64,000 nucleotides of DNA from Allantophomopsis cytisporea (GCA_024752435.1 CP103035.1:620001-684000), one strand, 5' to 3'; shown: positions 1 to 11,698, numbered from the stretch's first letter. Made by a program: numbers and translations. Notes: generated by a model not told the origin, from the sequence alone.

Positions 1-688
1 TGATGCCAAGTCACTGCCCAACCGCATATAAGTACAACTTTTTTTAATTTTTATCTCGATCATTCAACGATGGGACGAAGGCCACAATATTAAGGTGACA
101 CAGATCCGATCGTCTTGCTTTGTATATTGAACAATGAAGCATAAACAAGCATGGTCAAACCGGCAGGCATTGCCTGTTTCGATCTGCGCGTCCCCGCAGG
201 GCCTGTTTCTTTTTAAGATGAATTTTCCTTACCTACCATATCGCACACACCCTGCTGCCCATTGTGGATGAGGCTCAATCCCACGTCCAAGCGCCGACCT
301 TCTATACGCGCTTGCTTGTCATATTCAAGGGGTTGGGGACAGATGCAATATAGTTGTGGAGAGATCTAATGATCTGACAAACACCATGCCATGGGACGCT
401 TGCCCATTGGTGTTGCTCTCTGTCCTCGAGCGTTGTTAACTTGCTACATCATCGTATCTTACATAATGCTTCGAAAGTTGAAGTATTCTGGTATAAGATT
501 CACTTCTTCCCTCTGTCTCATTGCTTCCAATCCCCATCCTCTCATCTTTGAAAGCTTCTGTCACTATTGCTGCGCAATACGGTCTTTTCGGTTCATACCA
601 TTACATTCTTTCTACACCAACTACATTCATTCCAACTTGCTGGTCATATTTCCCAACTTTTTAGGAACAAGATTTTATAAACTTCAAA
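1..688. other. Intergenic region upstream of the LPMO-like gene
   Basis: No coding exon or RNA gene was recognised here. An open frame at 391-825 overlaps the LPMO start in another frame and has no recognisable composition. The last 180 bases are pyrimidine-rich with many CATTC and CAAC words, as expected of a fungal core promoter and leader. The LPMO start codon follows an AAA context at 686-688. Confidence 0.5.
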
Positions 689-1660
689 ATGCAGTACTCG
701 TCATCTGTTCTCGCCGCTGCCGCCGGTTTGGTCACCACGGTCTCTGCCCATGGTTTTATCACTTCCCCACAGGCTCGTCTTGCTGGTTCCGCCATGGAGG
801 CTGCTTGCGGTACTCAAGTCTATAACAACCAGGCTTCAGACAACTATGGGAACATTCAGGGAGAGCTTCAGGTAGCTGCCACCCAGTCCGACTACGATGC
901 GGACGCTTGTGATATCTGGCTTTGCAAAGGCTTCAAGTATGCCGACAACACCGACAATGTCCAGTCTTGGACCGCCGGTCAGACCGTTGACTTCACCTTC
1001 GACGTTCGTGCTCCTCATACTGGTGTTGCCAATGTCTCTATTGTCAACACTGCTACCAACACCATTATTGGCGAGCCTCTTCTCAGCTACTCCGACTTTG
1101 GCGACAACTCCTACACTATTCCAGCCAATGAAACCTCCTTCTCAATCACCATCCCATCAGACCTTGGAGATACCTGCTCTATTGCAGGTGCATGTGTTGT
1201 CCAGCACTACTGGAATGCTGCCTCTATTGACCAGACCTACGAGTCCTGTGTCGACTTCACCGTTGGTGGATCCTCCTCTGGATCCTCTTCCTCCAGTGTA
1301 GCTGTCTCTTCTACTGCCGCTGTCAGCTCCTCTGTAGCTGCCTCATCCAGCTCCGTTGCTTCTACTAGTACCCTTGCTGTCTCCTCCGCAGTGGCTGTGA
1401 ACGTTGTATCTACATCCAGCTCTGTTCCAACCACTCTCCAGACTGTTGCTTCATCTGCTGCCAGTACAACCGCTGCCGCCACTTCCGCTGCTGCATCCGC
1501 TACTTCCTCTCTCTCAACCACCAGCGTTCCAAGCGGGGCCACCATTAAGGATGTCCTCGTAAGTGCTAACCAAATCCAACCCGTTTGAACAAGACCAACA
1601 GCTAACATGCTTTAGTCCTGGTTGACCGACTATTTCACTACCGAATACTCTTCCTCTTAG
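689..1660 (+). CDS. Secreted LPMO-like (chitin-binding type-4) protein with Ser/Ala-rich tail
   Basis: Exons 689-1558 and 1616-1660 give 304 aa. The 57 bp intron has donor GTAAGT, branch GCTAAC and acceptor TTTAG. Residues 1-20 form a signal peptide; cleavage would expose His21, and H21 with H110 (context APHTG) could form the copper histidine brace of lytic polysaccharide monooxygenases. Conserved cysteines include C40, C74 and C79, and the core ends near residue 195 with a QTYESCVDFT block. I assign it to the LPMO_10 / chitin-binding type-4 fold from overall resemblance. A tail of about 90 residues rich in Ser, Ala, Thr and Val follows, probably O-glycosylated. Exon 2 adds a short end, SWLTDYFTTEYSSS, in place of the read-through end. 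The protein likely acts outside the cell on chitin or another wall glycan; substrate and oxidative activity are inferred only. Confidence 0.82.
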
Positions 1661-2563
1661 ATACTTGCAGCAATGCATTATAGGGGCTATCTTAGACATA
1701 GAAAGATGTAGATGCGGAAGATCTGGACTTGAAGTCCTCTATATTTCTTGTACATAAAATGAGACTTGTATTATCACACACTTTACAGGCTTTTTATTTG
1801 ATCACCAAAACTCACAGGACAGGCTGGTACGCCTACTCCTGTCAGCCATATGATACATAATGGATGGAGAGCTTCCTGTAATCACTCGGAAGTCAAGAAT
1901 GTCTCAAGATTTCTAAAACGACTTTGATTTTCTATGTCAGTTTTAGTTGTTGGGGTTCCTGTAACTCATGATGTCAGCACCTTTTATTGATAGAGCAGGG
2001 GCTCTAAGCATTATACTGCTTATATTGATGTGTTCGTTCATCTTCGAGGTAGACTCTGGTTTCGTCATTTAATTTCAATGATACTACGAGGAGAATTGAC
2101 CAAGATAGGTTGTGGATCATACAGGAAGACAGATGGTTTTTATGGCCCTCAGAAATTGGAAATCGTGTGATTTCTAGGCTACAGAACTTTAACACTTCAG
2201 GGCTTCCACGTTATGCACTAGATAATCTCCGCGATTATGAATAGTGTGTTTTTATGCTTCATCTCTTGTATTTTATACTGTAGACTGTTTTTTATTTTTA
2301 TTTTTGTATAGAGGCTGTTGAACGTTGTTGCCAGTCTGAGATGTCATATCTAATAGCTGTGCTCAGTGGTAGCAATGTCATTAAGCATCTAATCCAAGAT
2401 CACTCCATAAGTTACCCTCGATAGGTCGTAACAGTGCGTTGTTACGTTGCATTTGCGAAACGATTTAAATTGTACAAGCAGAAACCTTTACGGCTGACAT
2501 TTTTCCGGTACGCCCTGCGCCATGCTCGATGTTGAGGTTGATACGAACCAGACATGAATCTTT
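1661..2563. other. Convergent intergenic region between LPMO-like gene and RRP15
   Basis: This 900 bp stretch separates two 3' ends. It is AT-rich with short T runs near 2290-2310. It should hold both polyadenylation regions. I see no coding exon, structured RNA or repeat. Confidence 0.5.
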
Positions 2564-3421
2564 CTAAGCCTCTTCCACACCACCAGCTTTCAGCCCACCT
2601 CCTCCACCAGCAATCAACTCCAAAAAACCCTTCTTGCTCATTTCATTGACCTTTTCTTCTCTTCTCCCGTATCCCACAGTCCCCTTTTTCCTTGCCTCTC
2701 TTGCAGCCTCTTCTCCCTTCACTTGTGCGGCTCTGACTGCATTAAAAAGCTTGACTACACCTCTTTGCGCTGTCTTTCTCAATCTCTTCTCAATTTCCAT
2801 TGTCTCTGCTGTACTTTGCCCTACAACTCCATCCGCATGTGCAGCATCAAAAGCAGTGCTGGCTCCTAGCACATCCTTAACACGTCCCTTATCCATCGCG
2901 GCCCTTTTCTCCTCTCTCAGCTTGGCTTTTGCCTTCTTCTCCAAAGCCAACTCCGTGATCTCTTTGCTGGCTTGCAATGCTGTGGAACTTCTCGATAAAA
3001 CTGGATCGCTGCGCTTGCTTGTCGATAATTTCGAAGAAAGAATCTTCGACATAGAGTTTGCAAAGGCCTCTGGATCATTGCGCTTGCGTTTCTTGATGAG
3101 GTTTGGGTTCGAGTTCGTGTCAGACTCTGCTTCGGAGTCTTCACCTGAACTGGAGCCGTTGGTAATGTCGCTGTCCGATCCAACATCGTCAAGAGCAGGC
3201 TCGTCGTCTAGCAGGATGTCTCCAAAGTCCTCCACCTCTGCATCTGCTCCCTCGTCATCAGAATCTGCGAGGTTAACACCCTGGAAATCTTGCTCATCGG
3301 CTTCGTTTTCGCTCGAGTCGCTGTGATAATCGGTCTGCTTCTTGAATTTCTTGACACGCTTTGACACCTTTCCTTTCATGCCATCTTCGACTTTACGCTT
3401 CTTAGAGTATCCAGCTACCAT
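2564..3421 (-). CDS. RRP15: RRP15-like ribosomal RNA processing protein
   Basis: Single exon, 285 aa. RRP15 family proteins join nucleolar pre-60S particles and are needed for 27S pre-rRNA processing. The N terminus is basic (SKKRKVEDG, KRVKKFKKQ), followed by a long acidic Asp/Glu/Ser stretch (about residues 30-105) typical of nucleolar assembly factors. The conserved Rrp15 domain follows: DPEAFANSMSKILSSKL near residues 118-134, a basic helical stretch ALEKKAKAKLREEKRAA, and RGVVKLFNAVRAAQ with KKGFLELIAGG at the C terminus. The first ATG of the frame fits the family, whose members begin with a short basic segment. It lies head-to-head with SRP54 (243 bp between start codons), so the two housekeeping genes probably share a promoter. 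Confidence 0.93.
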   Translation of the reverse strand: MVAGYSKKRKVEDGMKGKVSKRVKKFKKQTDYHSDSSENEADEQDFQGVNLADSDDEGADAEVEDFGDILLDDEPALDDVGSDSDITNGSSSGEDSEAESDTNSNPNLIKKRKRNDPEAFANSMSKILSSKLSTSKRSDPVLSRSSTALQASKEITELALEKKAKAKLREEKRAAMDKGRVKDVLGASTAFDAAHADGVVGQSTAETMEIEKRLRKTAQRGVVKLFNAVRAAQVKGEEAAREARKKGTVGYGRREEKVNEMSKKGFLELIAGGGGGLKAGGVEEA

Positions 3422-3664
3422 TTTTGTGACGAGTTTGAGGGTGTCAGGTTGAGAGATTGTCTATGCAATATTCAGTTATTTTCTAAAAACAAAAGTCCGA
3501 TACTCTTATCGAAAATAAATTTTGGTGGAGCGGAAGAATTGGCACCTAGCGGAGCGGAACATGGAGGAGCTACTTTGCCCCGCGATTATTGAATATTGGT
3601 CACATCTAGCACACGATCGACATTCCCCAAACTAAATACCTCCAACAGAAATCACGCCGACATC
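3422..3664. promoter_or_regulatory. Shared divergent promoter RRP15 / SRP54
   Basis: The 243 bp between the two start codons must drive both genes. It holds two direct copies of GGAGCGGAA at 3527-3535 and 3551-3559, 24 bp apart, and no clear TATA box for either gene. A related GTGGAGCGAC word occurs near 6350 in the next divergent promoter, so this may be a local housekeeping promoter motif. Its function is inferred. Confidence 0.55.
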
Positions 3665-5260
3665 ATGGTTCTTCAAGATCTTGGAAGGCGCATTAACGCC
3701 GCTGTTTCTGACCTCACACGATCCAGCAATCTCGACGAAAAAGCATTCGATGGCATGATTAAAGAGATATGCGCCGCGCTTCTCGAAGCCGATGTGAACG
3801 TTAAGCTCGTTGGCAACCTGCGAAAGTCGATCAAGGCTGCAGTGAACTTTAAGGATGCTGCACCGGGTGTTAATAAGAAGCGACTTATTCAGAAGGCTGT
3901 TTTTGACGAGCTCGTGAAGCTTGTTGATCCTCACTCCGAACCATTCAAACCAAAGAAGGGCAAGCCTAATGTTATCATGTTCGTTGGTCTTCAGGGTGCA
4001 GGAAAGACAACTACATGTACCAAACTTGCGAGATATTACCAAGCGAGGGGTTTCAAGGCATGCCTTGTCTGCGCTGATACATTCCGAGCTGGAGCATTCG
4101 ATCAACTGAAGCAAAATGCGACAAAGGCAAAAATACCGTACTACGGTTCCCTCACTCAGACTGATCCGGCGGTCGTTGCGAAGGAAGGTGTAGAGAAATT
4201 TAAGAAGGAAAGATTTGATCTCATCATCGTGGATACCAGTGGACGACATCGACAGGAGGACGCGTTGTTCCAGGAAATGCAAGATATCCAGGCTGCTGTG
4301 AGGCCAGATCAAACCATTATGGTCTTGGATGCCAGTATCGGACAGCAAGCTGAGCTTCAGAGCAAGGCTTTTAAGGAGGCTGCTGACTTTGGTGCTATAA
4401 TTATCACCAAGACAGATGGACATGCAAGTGGCGGTGGTGCGATCTCTGCCGTTGCCGCAACCCACACTCCGATTGTATTTATTGGTACTGGAGAACACAT
4501 GATGGATTTTGAGCGATTTGCACCAAACCAGTTCGTTTCAAAACTGCTTGGGATGGGTGACATGCAAGGCCTAGTGGAGCATGTACAATCGTTGAAGCTA
4601 GACCAGAAAGACACGATGAAACACATTGCTGAGGGAGTGTTCACAATTCGTGATCTCCGCGACCAGCTCTCTAACATTATGAAGATGGGGCCTCTTTCAA
4701 AGATGGCTGGCATGATCCCAGGAATGGGAGACATGATGAAGGGTATGGACGATGAAGAGGGATCTATGAAGCTCAAACGCATGATATACATTTGCGACTC
4801 GATGACTACCAAGGAGCTTGACAGTGATGGCAAAATGTTTCTTGATCATCCCACAAGAATGACAAGAATTGCTTATGGAAGTGGCACGAGCGTTCGGGAA
4901 GTTGAGGATCTCCTGACACAGCACAAGATGATGGCCGGCATGGCCAAGAAGATGGGTGGTAACATGAAGAACATGCAGAAGGCTCAGGGTGCGATGGGCG
5001 GTGGCAACCAACAACAGAAGATGGCGGCACTGCAAAGAAAAATGGCTTCCATGGGTGCTGGTGGTGCTGGTGGTGCTGGCGGGATGCCGGATATGGGTTC
5101 TCTGATGAAGATGCTTGGTGGCGGTGGTATGCCAGCAGGTATGGATATGAATGCTATGATGCAGCAGATGAGCGGTATGATGGGCGGTATGGGCGGAATG
5201 GGAGGTCTTGGAGGCATGGGTGGAATGGGCGGTGCTGGAGCTGGCCGTGGTCGACGATGA
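3665..5260 (+). CDS. SRP54: Signal recognition particle GTPase subunit SRP54
   Basis: Intronless, 531 aa. SRP54 binds signal sequences on ribosomes and, through GTP-dependent pairing with the SRP receptor, delivers them to the ER. The frame is open from 3596, but family proteins begin [10 protein letters not shown], so I take the ATG at 3665. An N-terminal helical bundle (about 1-90) precedes the NG GTPase domain: G1 [15 protein letters not shown], the conserved [12 protein letters not shown]3 DTSGRH, and G4 read as TKTDGHA (commonly TKLDGHA). A Met-rich M domain starts near residue 300 ([19 protein letters not shown]) and carries the conserved [20 protein letters not shown] helix. The tail is a low-complexity Gly/Met run of about 70 residues ending GRGRR. 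All motifs of an active SRP54 are intact. Confidence 0.97.
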   Translation: MVLQDLGRRINAAVSDLTRSSNLDEKAFDGMIKEICAALLEADVNVKLVGNLRKSIKAAVNFKDAAPGVNKKRLIQKAVFDELVKLVDPHSEPFKPKKGKPNVIMFVGLQGAGKTTTCTKLARYYQARGFKACLVCADTFRAGAFDQLKQNATKAKIPYYGSLTQTDPAVVAKEGVEKFKKERFDLIIVDTSGRHRQEDALFQEMQDIQAAVRPDQTIMVLDASIGQQAELQSKAFKEAADFGAIIITKTDGHASGGGAISAVAATHTPIVFIGTGEHMMDFERFAPNQFVSKLLGMGDMQGLVEHVQSLKLDQKDTMKHIAEGVFTIRDLRDQLSNIMKMGPLSKMAGMIPGMGDMMKGMDDEEGSMKLKRMIYICDSMTTKELDSDGKMFLDHPTRMTRIAYGSGTSVREVEDLLTQHKMMAGMAKKMGGNMKNMQKAQGAMGGGNQQQKMAALQRKMASMGAGGAGGAGGMPDMGSLMKMLGGGGMPAGMDMNAMMQQMSGMMGGMGGMGGLGGMGGMGGAGAGRGRR

Positions 5261-5567
5261 TTACATCCGGCCCAGCTTGTTTATTTGCACATAGCGAGGC
5301 GTTTAGGAGTCATGAGCTGAGACCAGAACAGGGCTGTGAATAGGAAAACCTAGGGCTTGAACATTGATCCAGATTATGTATATCTGCCATCAAGTGGAGT
5401 CGAATTTTTTTGATACGCTATCTAGGTATGTAGCATTGAGATCCTTTATTACACCACTTATGCTTTTCCTATCATACAACAAAATACATCTCTCAATGTA
5501 CTCCTAGACATGGCTGGCCCCATTCTCTATTTAACCTTGCCACTGCGTCATTGCCCATCATCAATAC
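5261..5567. other. Convergent intergenic region SRP54 / ferredoxin
   Basis: A stretch of 307 bp between two 3' ends. It is AT-rich and holds nothing recognisable beyond presumed polyadenylation regions. Confidence 0.5.
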
Positions 5568-6313
5568 CTAATCCGATCTTTCATTCTTCTTACTGAAATC
5601 ACTACCCTGCACATTTCGTGTCATCTTTGGTAATGCGACTCTCAAACCATCCAGCTCTGGTGTCATTGTTATTTGGCATCCCAATCTACTCGTCTCCTTG
5701 AGTCCAAAAGCCAGGTCCAACATGTCGTTCTCGTCATCATCCAGTTCCCCCATCTTGTTATAAAAATCTTCGTCCTCAACGATCACATGGCAGGTAGAAC
5801 AAGCACAGGAGCCTCCACATGCACCTAGGTAGTCCTATTAGCAGCTAGGCCACATCAGAATATATCAAAGCTTACCTTCCATCTCAATATCATTGGCAAT
5901 TGCAATGTCCAAAAGATTGTCTCCCTTCGCAACCTCAAACGTATGCTCATCACCTTCCTTATCTATAAAAGTTATATGTAGCCTAAGCTTGTGTTAGTGC
6001 CTTGCATCAGAGCTTCTGTCGGTAGGAAAACACACTCCTCTCCTGGCTTTGGAGGGTCCAGATGCCCATGTCGAGATGCCGCAGATGCAGAAAATGTGCG
6101 TACAACCCCGCCATATCCTCCTCTTTGTAAAAAACCATATCCGCCCTTGACACCAGCTGACCGCAGGCTCGAGGAAACACATGTTTGAAATGATAATCGT
6201 GTTACTGAGGTTGTCGAGTACGCTCGCATAGATTTCGTCGACATTTTTACTCCTGCTCTGCTCGTCCTCAGCACGGCGGACACCATAGTTGTTGCAGCAC
6301 TACCGCCAACCAT
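5568..6313 (-). CDS. YAH1: Mitochondrial [2Fe-2S] ferredoxin (adrenodoxin family)
   Basis: Exons on the minus strand: 6313-6036, 5982-5876 and 5824-5568, giving 213 aa; introns of 53 and 51 bp use GTGTGT and GTAAGC donors. Adrenodoxin-type ferredoxins pass electrons from ferredoxin reductase to Fe-S cluster assembly and heme A synthesis in the mitochondrial matrix. The first 85 or so residues are rich in Arg, Ser and Thr without acidic residues, a typical presequence. The ferredoxin fold begins [18 protein letters not shown], and the cluster ligands fit C131-x5-C137-x2-C140-x37-C178, inside [13 protein letters not shown] and SRLGCQI. The exons join without frame error and read as one family protein. 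Divergent from the UGO1-like gene, with 660 bp between starts. Confidence 0.94.
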
Positions 6314-6973
6314 TATAGAAAGTCAATAAGTTTCTTGTTGGAGGGTCCGAAGTGGAGCGACAAAAAAAAAAGGTGGAGGAAAAGGAGCAATTAAATGGGA
6401 GAAGATGCAAAATGTTGGTGTTGGTGTTGGTGTTGGTGGTGTTGGTGTATGACAAGGCTCTGGCTTCCGGGCCGGAGTTATCAAAAAATAAGTTATGTAC
6501 TCGTTAGGTAGCCTGCGATGGCATCCAATTGTCAGCGGATTGGCCTTATCGCGATTGGGAGAAGGCTTCTTCCGTTGCGGGACCCTCATAGACACAGACA
6601 GACATTACCTACCTACGGTAATCATACATACATGCCTGACTTTACCTTACTCTATTGTTGTACCTTTGCATTGACGCATGATTCCCCGGGAAGCACATCA
6701 AAGCCATCAATTTCGGCGCACAAATATATATCCAGCATCCAAGATTTCTTCTTTTCCCCAGGCTAGTCTCATTGGCTACTTGACTTAAAAGGCATCGACA
6801 TCGTCGAAAGGAGGGAAAAGAAAAAGTCTAGCAGAAAACCACAACCACGACGCGCCGAGAACCTACATCGCGAAACTCTCTATCTAAATCTCCGAGACTG
6901 GACGACAAAAGCGCAAGCATCATCATTCTTTGCACCACAGAACTGTCCTAGAGTGAAGTAAGAAAACATCACA
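6314..6973. promoter_or_regulatory. Divergent promoter ferredoxin / UGO1-like
   Basis: This 660 bp lies between start codons of two genes for mitochondrial proteins. Near the ferredoxin start it holds GTGGAGCGAC (about 6350) and a (GGTGTT)n-type microsatellite at about 6413-6448. The side next to the UGO1-like gene has C/A-rich leader sequence. No TATA box stands out. Confidence 0.45.
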
Positions 6974-8594
6974 ATGTCGAGCTCGCGAGAAGGTCCAAAC
7001 CCATTGAGGCCTTATTATATCCCTCCTTCCATCGGTGTACCTCCAGAGGCAGCAAGTCAAAGTACACATAATATCAGCAAACCAAATGGCAGCGCTGCGA
7101 GTTATGCCTCGTCTGCGCGCGATATCTTCTCCGACATTGATTATTCCGATTATCTTTCAGACAGTTCGCCATCTTCCGTGCAGCAGTTGAAAGATTTACT
7201 AGATCAAGCTCTCTACAAATACACAAGTGTGCTGTTAGCACAACCTTTTGAGGTTGCAAAGACCGTCTTGCAAGTTCGAAGCCAGGCCAAGAGTGAAGGG
7301 ATCGTCGTTGAAAATGTGACCGAGAGAAGGGAGGCATACAGAGACGATTATAATGATGTTAGTTTGTTTGTGGCTGTTTTCGAATCTTGACTAATGATGT
7401 GGCAGTACAATTCCGATTCGGACCCAGATGAGCCTGCTTACTTTACATCCTCTGCGCCATCCTCAAATTCTTATACTTCCTCAAAATCCAAAAGGCACAT
7501 TACGGATCGGGCTGGATATGTCCTTCCTTCGCCATCTGGTTCCGATACCTTGCCACACCAACTGGTCCTCAGAAGACATGATTCGATAATGGAGGTCCTT
7601 GGCCAATTATGGCAGAAAGAGGGAGCTTGGGGTGTCTGGAAGGCTTCGAACACTACATTCGTCTACAGTATCGCTTTCAAGACAGTTGAGAGTTGGTTAA
7701 AAGGTCTCCTTTCGGCGTTATTAAATGTGCCGGATCCTGGAGTTATTGCTGGGCTCGGGGCTGCAATGGATGTGGGTGAATCACAATACCCATGGGCATC
7801 CATAGGGGTTGCCGTTGCTGCCGCTGCCGCCGCTGGTGTGCTCCTTGCGCCTCTCGACATTGTCCGCACAAAGTAAGTCCTATACATTGGTTATATTGTC
7901 ATGAAGATTACGCCTTTCTCTGGTAGGAAGAATAACCAGATTGTACCACTCGATCTCGCAGACATTTGTATTCGGATCATTGTTTCCTGTGCAGTACTCG
8001 TGTCTTCCAACGGACTTTGCTAATAGACTTAACAGGTTGATCATCACTCCAACGATCTCCCAGAAGAGATCACTGACAGCCAATCTTCGAGCACTCCCAT
8101 CTTACCTTTGCCCAGCACCAGTTTTAATACCTACCATTATACAGAATACACTCACCCCACTTTTTACTCATGCAACACCTATCATTTTGCGATCTCGTTT
8201 TGCAATAGATCCTGTTCTTACCCCTACAACCTATAGCGTCAGCACGTTTCTATCCTCTACCCTCGAACTGTTCATTAAGCTTCCCATGGAAACTGTCCTC
8301 CGCCGTGGTCAGATGGCGGTCCTTTCCTCGCCACACTACACTCCTCAAGGAACCATGGATACCATCGTCACTGTGGGCCCATACAAGGGAGTTGTGGGGA
8401 CTATGTGGTGCATCGTCAGGGACGAAGGAGAAGTCAAGACCAGTACGGCAACATCTGGCAAATCCAAGGCACTAACAAAAGGGCAAGGCGTTGAAGGCTT
8501 GTGGAGAGGTTGGAGAGTTGGAATGTGGGGTCTTGTCGGTATGTGGGGAGCGGCTGCCATGGGTGGGCTGGGTGGATCTGGAGGAGAGTTCTAG
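6974..8594 (+). CDS. UGO1: UGO1-like mitochondrial outer-membrane fusion/carrier protein
   Basis: Exons 6974-7357, 7406-7872 and 8036-8594 give 469 aa; introns are 48 and 163 bp with GTTAGT and GTAAGT donors. Ugo1 is a degenerate mitochondrial carrier-family protein of the outer membrane that couples Fzo1 and Mgm1 during mitochondrial fusion. Residues near 75-105 carry a carrier-like segment (YKYTSVLLAQPFEVAKTVLQVR). Exon 2 holds a second one (ALLNVPDPG...), ending LAPLDIVRTK, which joins in frame to LIITPTISQKRSLTANLRALPSYL across intron 2. Later PxD/E-like motifs (FIKLPMETVLRRGQMAV) and a Trp-rich GLWRGWRVGMWGL end complete the pattern. The long acidic N terminus and degenerate carrier signatures suit Ugo1 better than a transporter. 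Assignment is from resemblance. Confidence 0.85.
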
Positions 8595-10919
8595 ATTAAT
8601 TATAGCACTATGCTCATGTGCAGCTGATTCAAAATCTGTGAGTATGTTATCTGTTTGGCGTAGCGGCTGGCATTCTCGAGCGATGACTTTTCATCAAACG
8701 ACTCTCTTTAGTTATGGCCGGGCCATGACACTAAGATGTATAACTCTGCTCACGCTTCTATGTATTAATGACTCAAAATATAAAGACTTTTATTGCATCT
8801 TTAAGCACTCATCCCTTGTTAGAAATCATTCATAGTCATTAATCTCAGCTCCGCAGAACGCGCTACGGATAGTCTTGTTACTCTTAGTAGTCTACAGTTA
8901 TTTACAGATGTTATAGTAACAAGCCTAAGCAAGAGGCTCAGAAACTCACACATGTTTGCAGTATTGTACCAAAATCAGGCTTGAAGTGATCTGACACTGG
9001 GAGAAGTTCAACATAATGATCATTCATTCTATCTGTTTATAAATACAAGCCTTACCGTAAGGAGTCCACATTTCAAAGATGTGAGCGCGTGTTGATCGTC
9101 ACTTCAACCTCCTTTTATCCTGAACTAGTTGTGCTGTGCCACTCTATCCCCTCGTACCTATTTCATTCAACTCTAAAGTTTTGCATGGAGTGCCTCTCGA
9201 ACTTTGGTCATCTCAATGTTCAGGAGGTGGCAACTGAGCAACATTTTGCGCCAATGGCAGTACCATGAACCTCAAATACTCCTCTTCTTCATTGGCTCCC
9301 GCAGTGGAGGACATGTTGCATGTCGCTTCTCCGTTTTCGGTTCATACTCATTACCAGCGAGCGATTTGGTTACAATTACCGAAAGTCGTTGTAAGACTGC
9401 TGTGTCCGGCTTTCTAGCATTTTATGTTGTGTTTGTTTCGTGTTCAACATTTATCTCATCTCCTACTTTGGTGCTCTTCGATACTTATTTGTCTTCCAGT
9501 ATATTGATCGTACTGAACGTATCTCATGCACGCCAGTACGGTACCTGTTCTCCTCCTTCAACTATTAGTGGGACAATCGGAATGCTAAGAAAGACTTGAA
9601 GTCGTTCCCGCTTATCTTCGCAAGCATTCGCCTTCTCCTGTTTCGTTATTTTCAGTCTAGAATTTCGCCCTGAATAAGAACTCAAGGCTTCTCAAAGAGT
9701 TCTACCATCGGGGATGCTTTAACTGCCATCAAGGGCGATAGCATGCTTTCTGCTCGGATTGCCCCTGAGCTAAGTCTTCCTAATACCCGGGCATGAGGTG
9801 CCTTGTTTACTTTTAAAGTTCTAAGGTATTTTCATAAGTCTCCTAAAGGTCATTCTGCCGTTTAGGTACTCCTCTCTGGAATTAGATATACTCATGTGTT
9901 TTTCAGGCAATTCAATGTTGATTCGGCAAGCTCCATGGCACTTGAATCAGGACTTACGACTCTGAAGGGGCAATAGATCAATCATGCTCTGTTTCTCCCG
10001 TTATATGATTGCTTTAACAATGTCAACAGATTTGGATCGAGGTTGCTCGTGTCTTTTGAGGTTAGAGCCTGTTGATGTTGAACCAGAGTGCTGCGTCTGT
10101 AGATTGTAGCTACTCCGAGGCGGTTGTGCCTATCGGTCGTAATAGTTTTCCATTACTCCAGCAGTCTTTAAACGCCTGAGAGAATTTCCTCCTCTCCTTA
10201 ATATCGGCTTCGTTTGTATCGATAGTCTATCTCCTGAGTCCTGTAATCTCTAATCCCTCGCGTCATTCGCACTTGAGCTTCTCGACTCAAACCTTTCCGC
10301 GCAAGACTTTCCAACAAGCTAAGGCGAGACTGGACCTACACAAATCTCATAAATTGAGACGCTAAAGCTGGGGAAGTGCCACAGAAAATGTAATTTGTAA
10401 ATGAGTACGATAGTCCCAGCGATGACGAGCAGTAGCAAGAATATAATGCGAAGAGTCGTATAAGGTCATATGAAGTAAATTCAAGATTAAAGATTACTGT
10501 ACACTTCAGTATCAGCGATGCTGGTAGATATAACGTGTCTGCGTGGCTATGAATGATCTTGACACTGCCTTGAGAAAGGGTAGCAGTTTCAACAAAAAAC
10601 AAAACAAAAAAAAGGTTAACGTAATTGCATCAATAGTCGTTGATAATTCCGGTATGACTCTTGACTCCTTCAACAGATGGCGATTTTACTGGTATCATCT
10701 GAAACTCAGAACAATTGAGATCGCTCTCATATGTTGTGGATTCATCTTTAGTAGGTTACCATATTATGTAGGTTTCGTCCATCCATAAGTCTTCTCAGAA
10801 TAATCAAACCTGAAGCACTTCACAAAGCGAGTTATGTTGTTTTCACTGGTAACCAGCCATATACGTTATTTGTAGCTGAATTGAGTCTCTCTGAAAATCC
10901 AGCCCTAGCTTTACTCCTT
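8595..10919. other. Gene-free 2.3 kb between two 3' ends
   Basis: No exon chain was found on either strand. The sequence is not low-complexity and not obviously RIP-decayed. Several short open frames (for example 9204-9599) have unconvincing composition. Around 9710-9780 one frame hints at a CCHC zinc knuckle but has a stop and wrong spacing. It may contain the remnant of an old gene or element, which I could not identify. Confidence 0.4.
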
Positions 10920-11698
10920 CTAGATAGTAGGCCAGCTCTCCTCGATTGGCAACAGGTCTCCAGCGCCGTGGAATGTCTCCAAGATGTTCGCCTGCTCGGA
11001 GAGCATGTGTCTATCGGTCTGAATACCTAGCTTGGCTAAAGCTCTCCATCTCTGGAAATCTTCTGGGTTTCTCTTGTCGCCATGGGCTTCCTCTGCACAT
11101 TCCCAGTGTCCTATGGGTGCCAGTCAGTAAGTTTGTACTGAACAAAAATTGATTCATAAGGGAGGATCAACATATCACAGAAGCGTGGTTAAGGTTCGAA
11201 GGAGTACTCACCCTTGGAAAATCCGAGCATGGTGGTAATACGCTGCTTAGGGATATCGTAGACCAAAGATACAATAGTACCGGTCTCCTCGAGCCAGTTA
11301 CATTGCCAGAGCTCTCCAGGACGGATGCATTGGTAGGTGACCGTCTGGTAGTTAAGGCGTCCCTTCATAGGGCCACCATGAATGGCATAGACAATGCGAT
11401 TGTGGGAGAAGAACCACCTTAAGAGTCATGTCAGCTTGCATTCTCCAAAATCCACTTCCAATCATACTCTGTTCGAAAGATGCTTATCGTGAAATGGGGA
11501 TCCAAACACCATTGCTCTATTCGGACAAAGACTCACAACAAAATCTTTTCCTGCATAATGCAACACGATAAGCAGTAAAACTCACATTTCGTATCTCCAC
11601 TTCTCTGGGTTCCCTTCGGCGTCATGAGCATCATAGTCGTACAGAAGATGGAGATCTCTGATGTCCTTATCAAAGGCTGCTTGAACTTCGGGATCCAT
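10920..11698 (-). CDS. Phenolic (hydroxycinnamic) acid decarboxylase
   Basis: Three short exons on the minus strand: 11698-11586, 11417-11212 and 11110-10920; introns of 168 and 101 bp both have GTGAGT donors. The joined frame gives 169 aa, the usual length for the family. Phenolic acid decarboxylases convert ferulic, p-coumaric and caffeic acids to vinyl phenols without a cofactor, in a lipocalin-like barrel. The matching core reads LHLLYDYDA, EKWRYEMWFFSHNRIVYAIHGGP, CNWLEETGTIVSL and MLGFSKGHWE. Y20, Y22, R45 and E81 occupy the places of the catalytic tyrosines, arginine and glutamate of bacterial enzymes. The protein is cytosolic, with no signal peptide. A role in detoxifying plant hydroxycinnamates is inferred. 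The family is clear; substrate range is not. Confidence 0.92.

Noticed and set aside
391..825. 144-codon open frame overlapping the LPMO start
   Set aside because: It runs through promoter sequence and overlaps the LPMO exon in another frame; composition is not protein-like.
2634..3326. 230-codon frame on the + strand
   Set aside because: It is the antisense of the Ser/Lys/Glu-rich RRP15 gene, which has clear family signatures.
9710..9780. Possible CCHC zinc knuckle (CFNCHQGR, stop, HAFCSDC) hinting at an old retroelement
   Set aside because: A stop interrupts it, the Cys/His spacing does not fit C-x2-C-x4-H-x4-C, and no gag or polymerase sequence is found around it.
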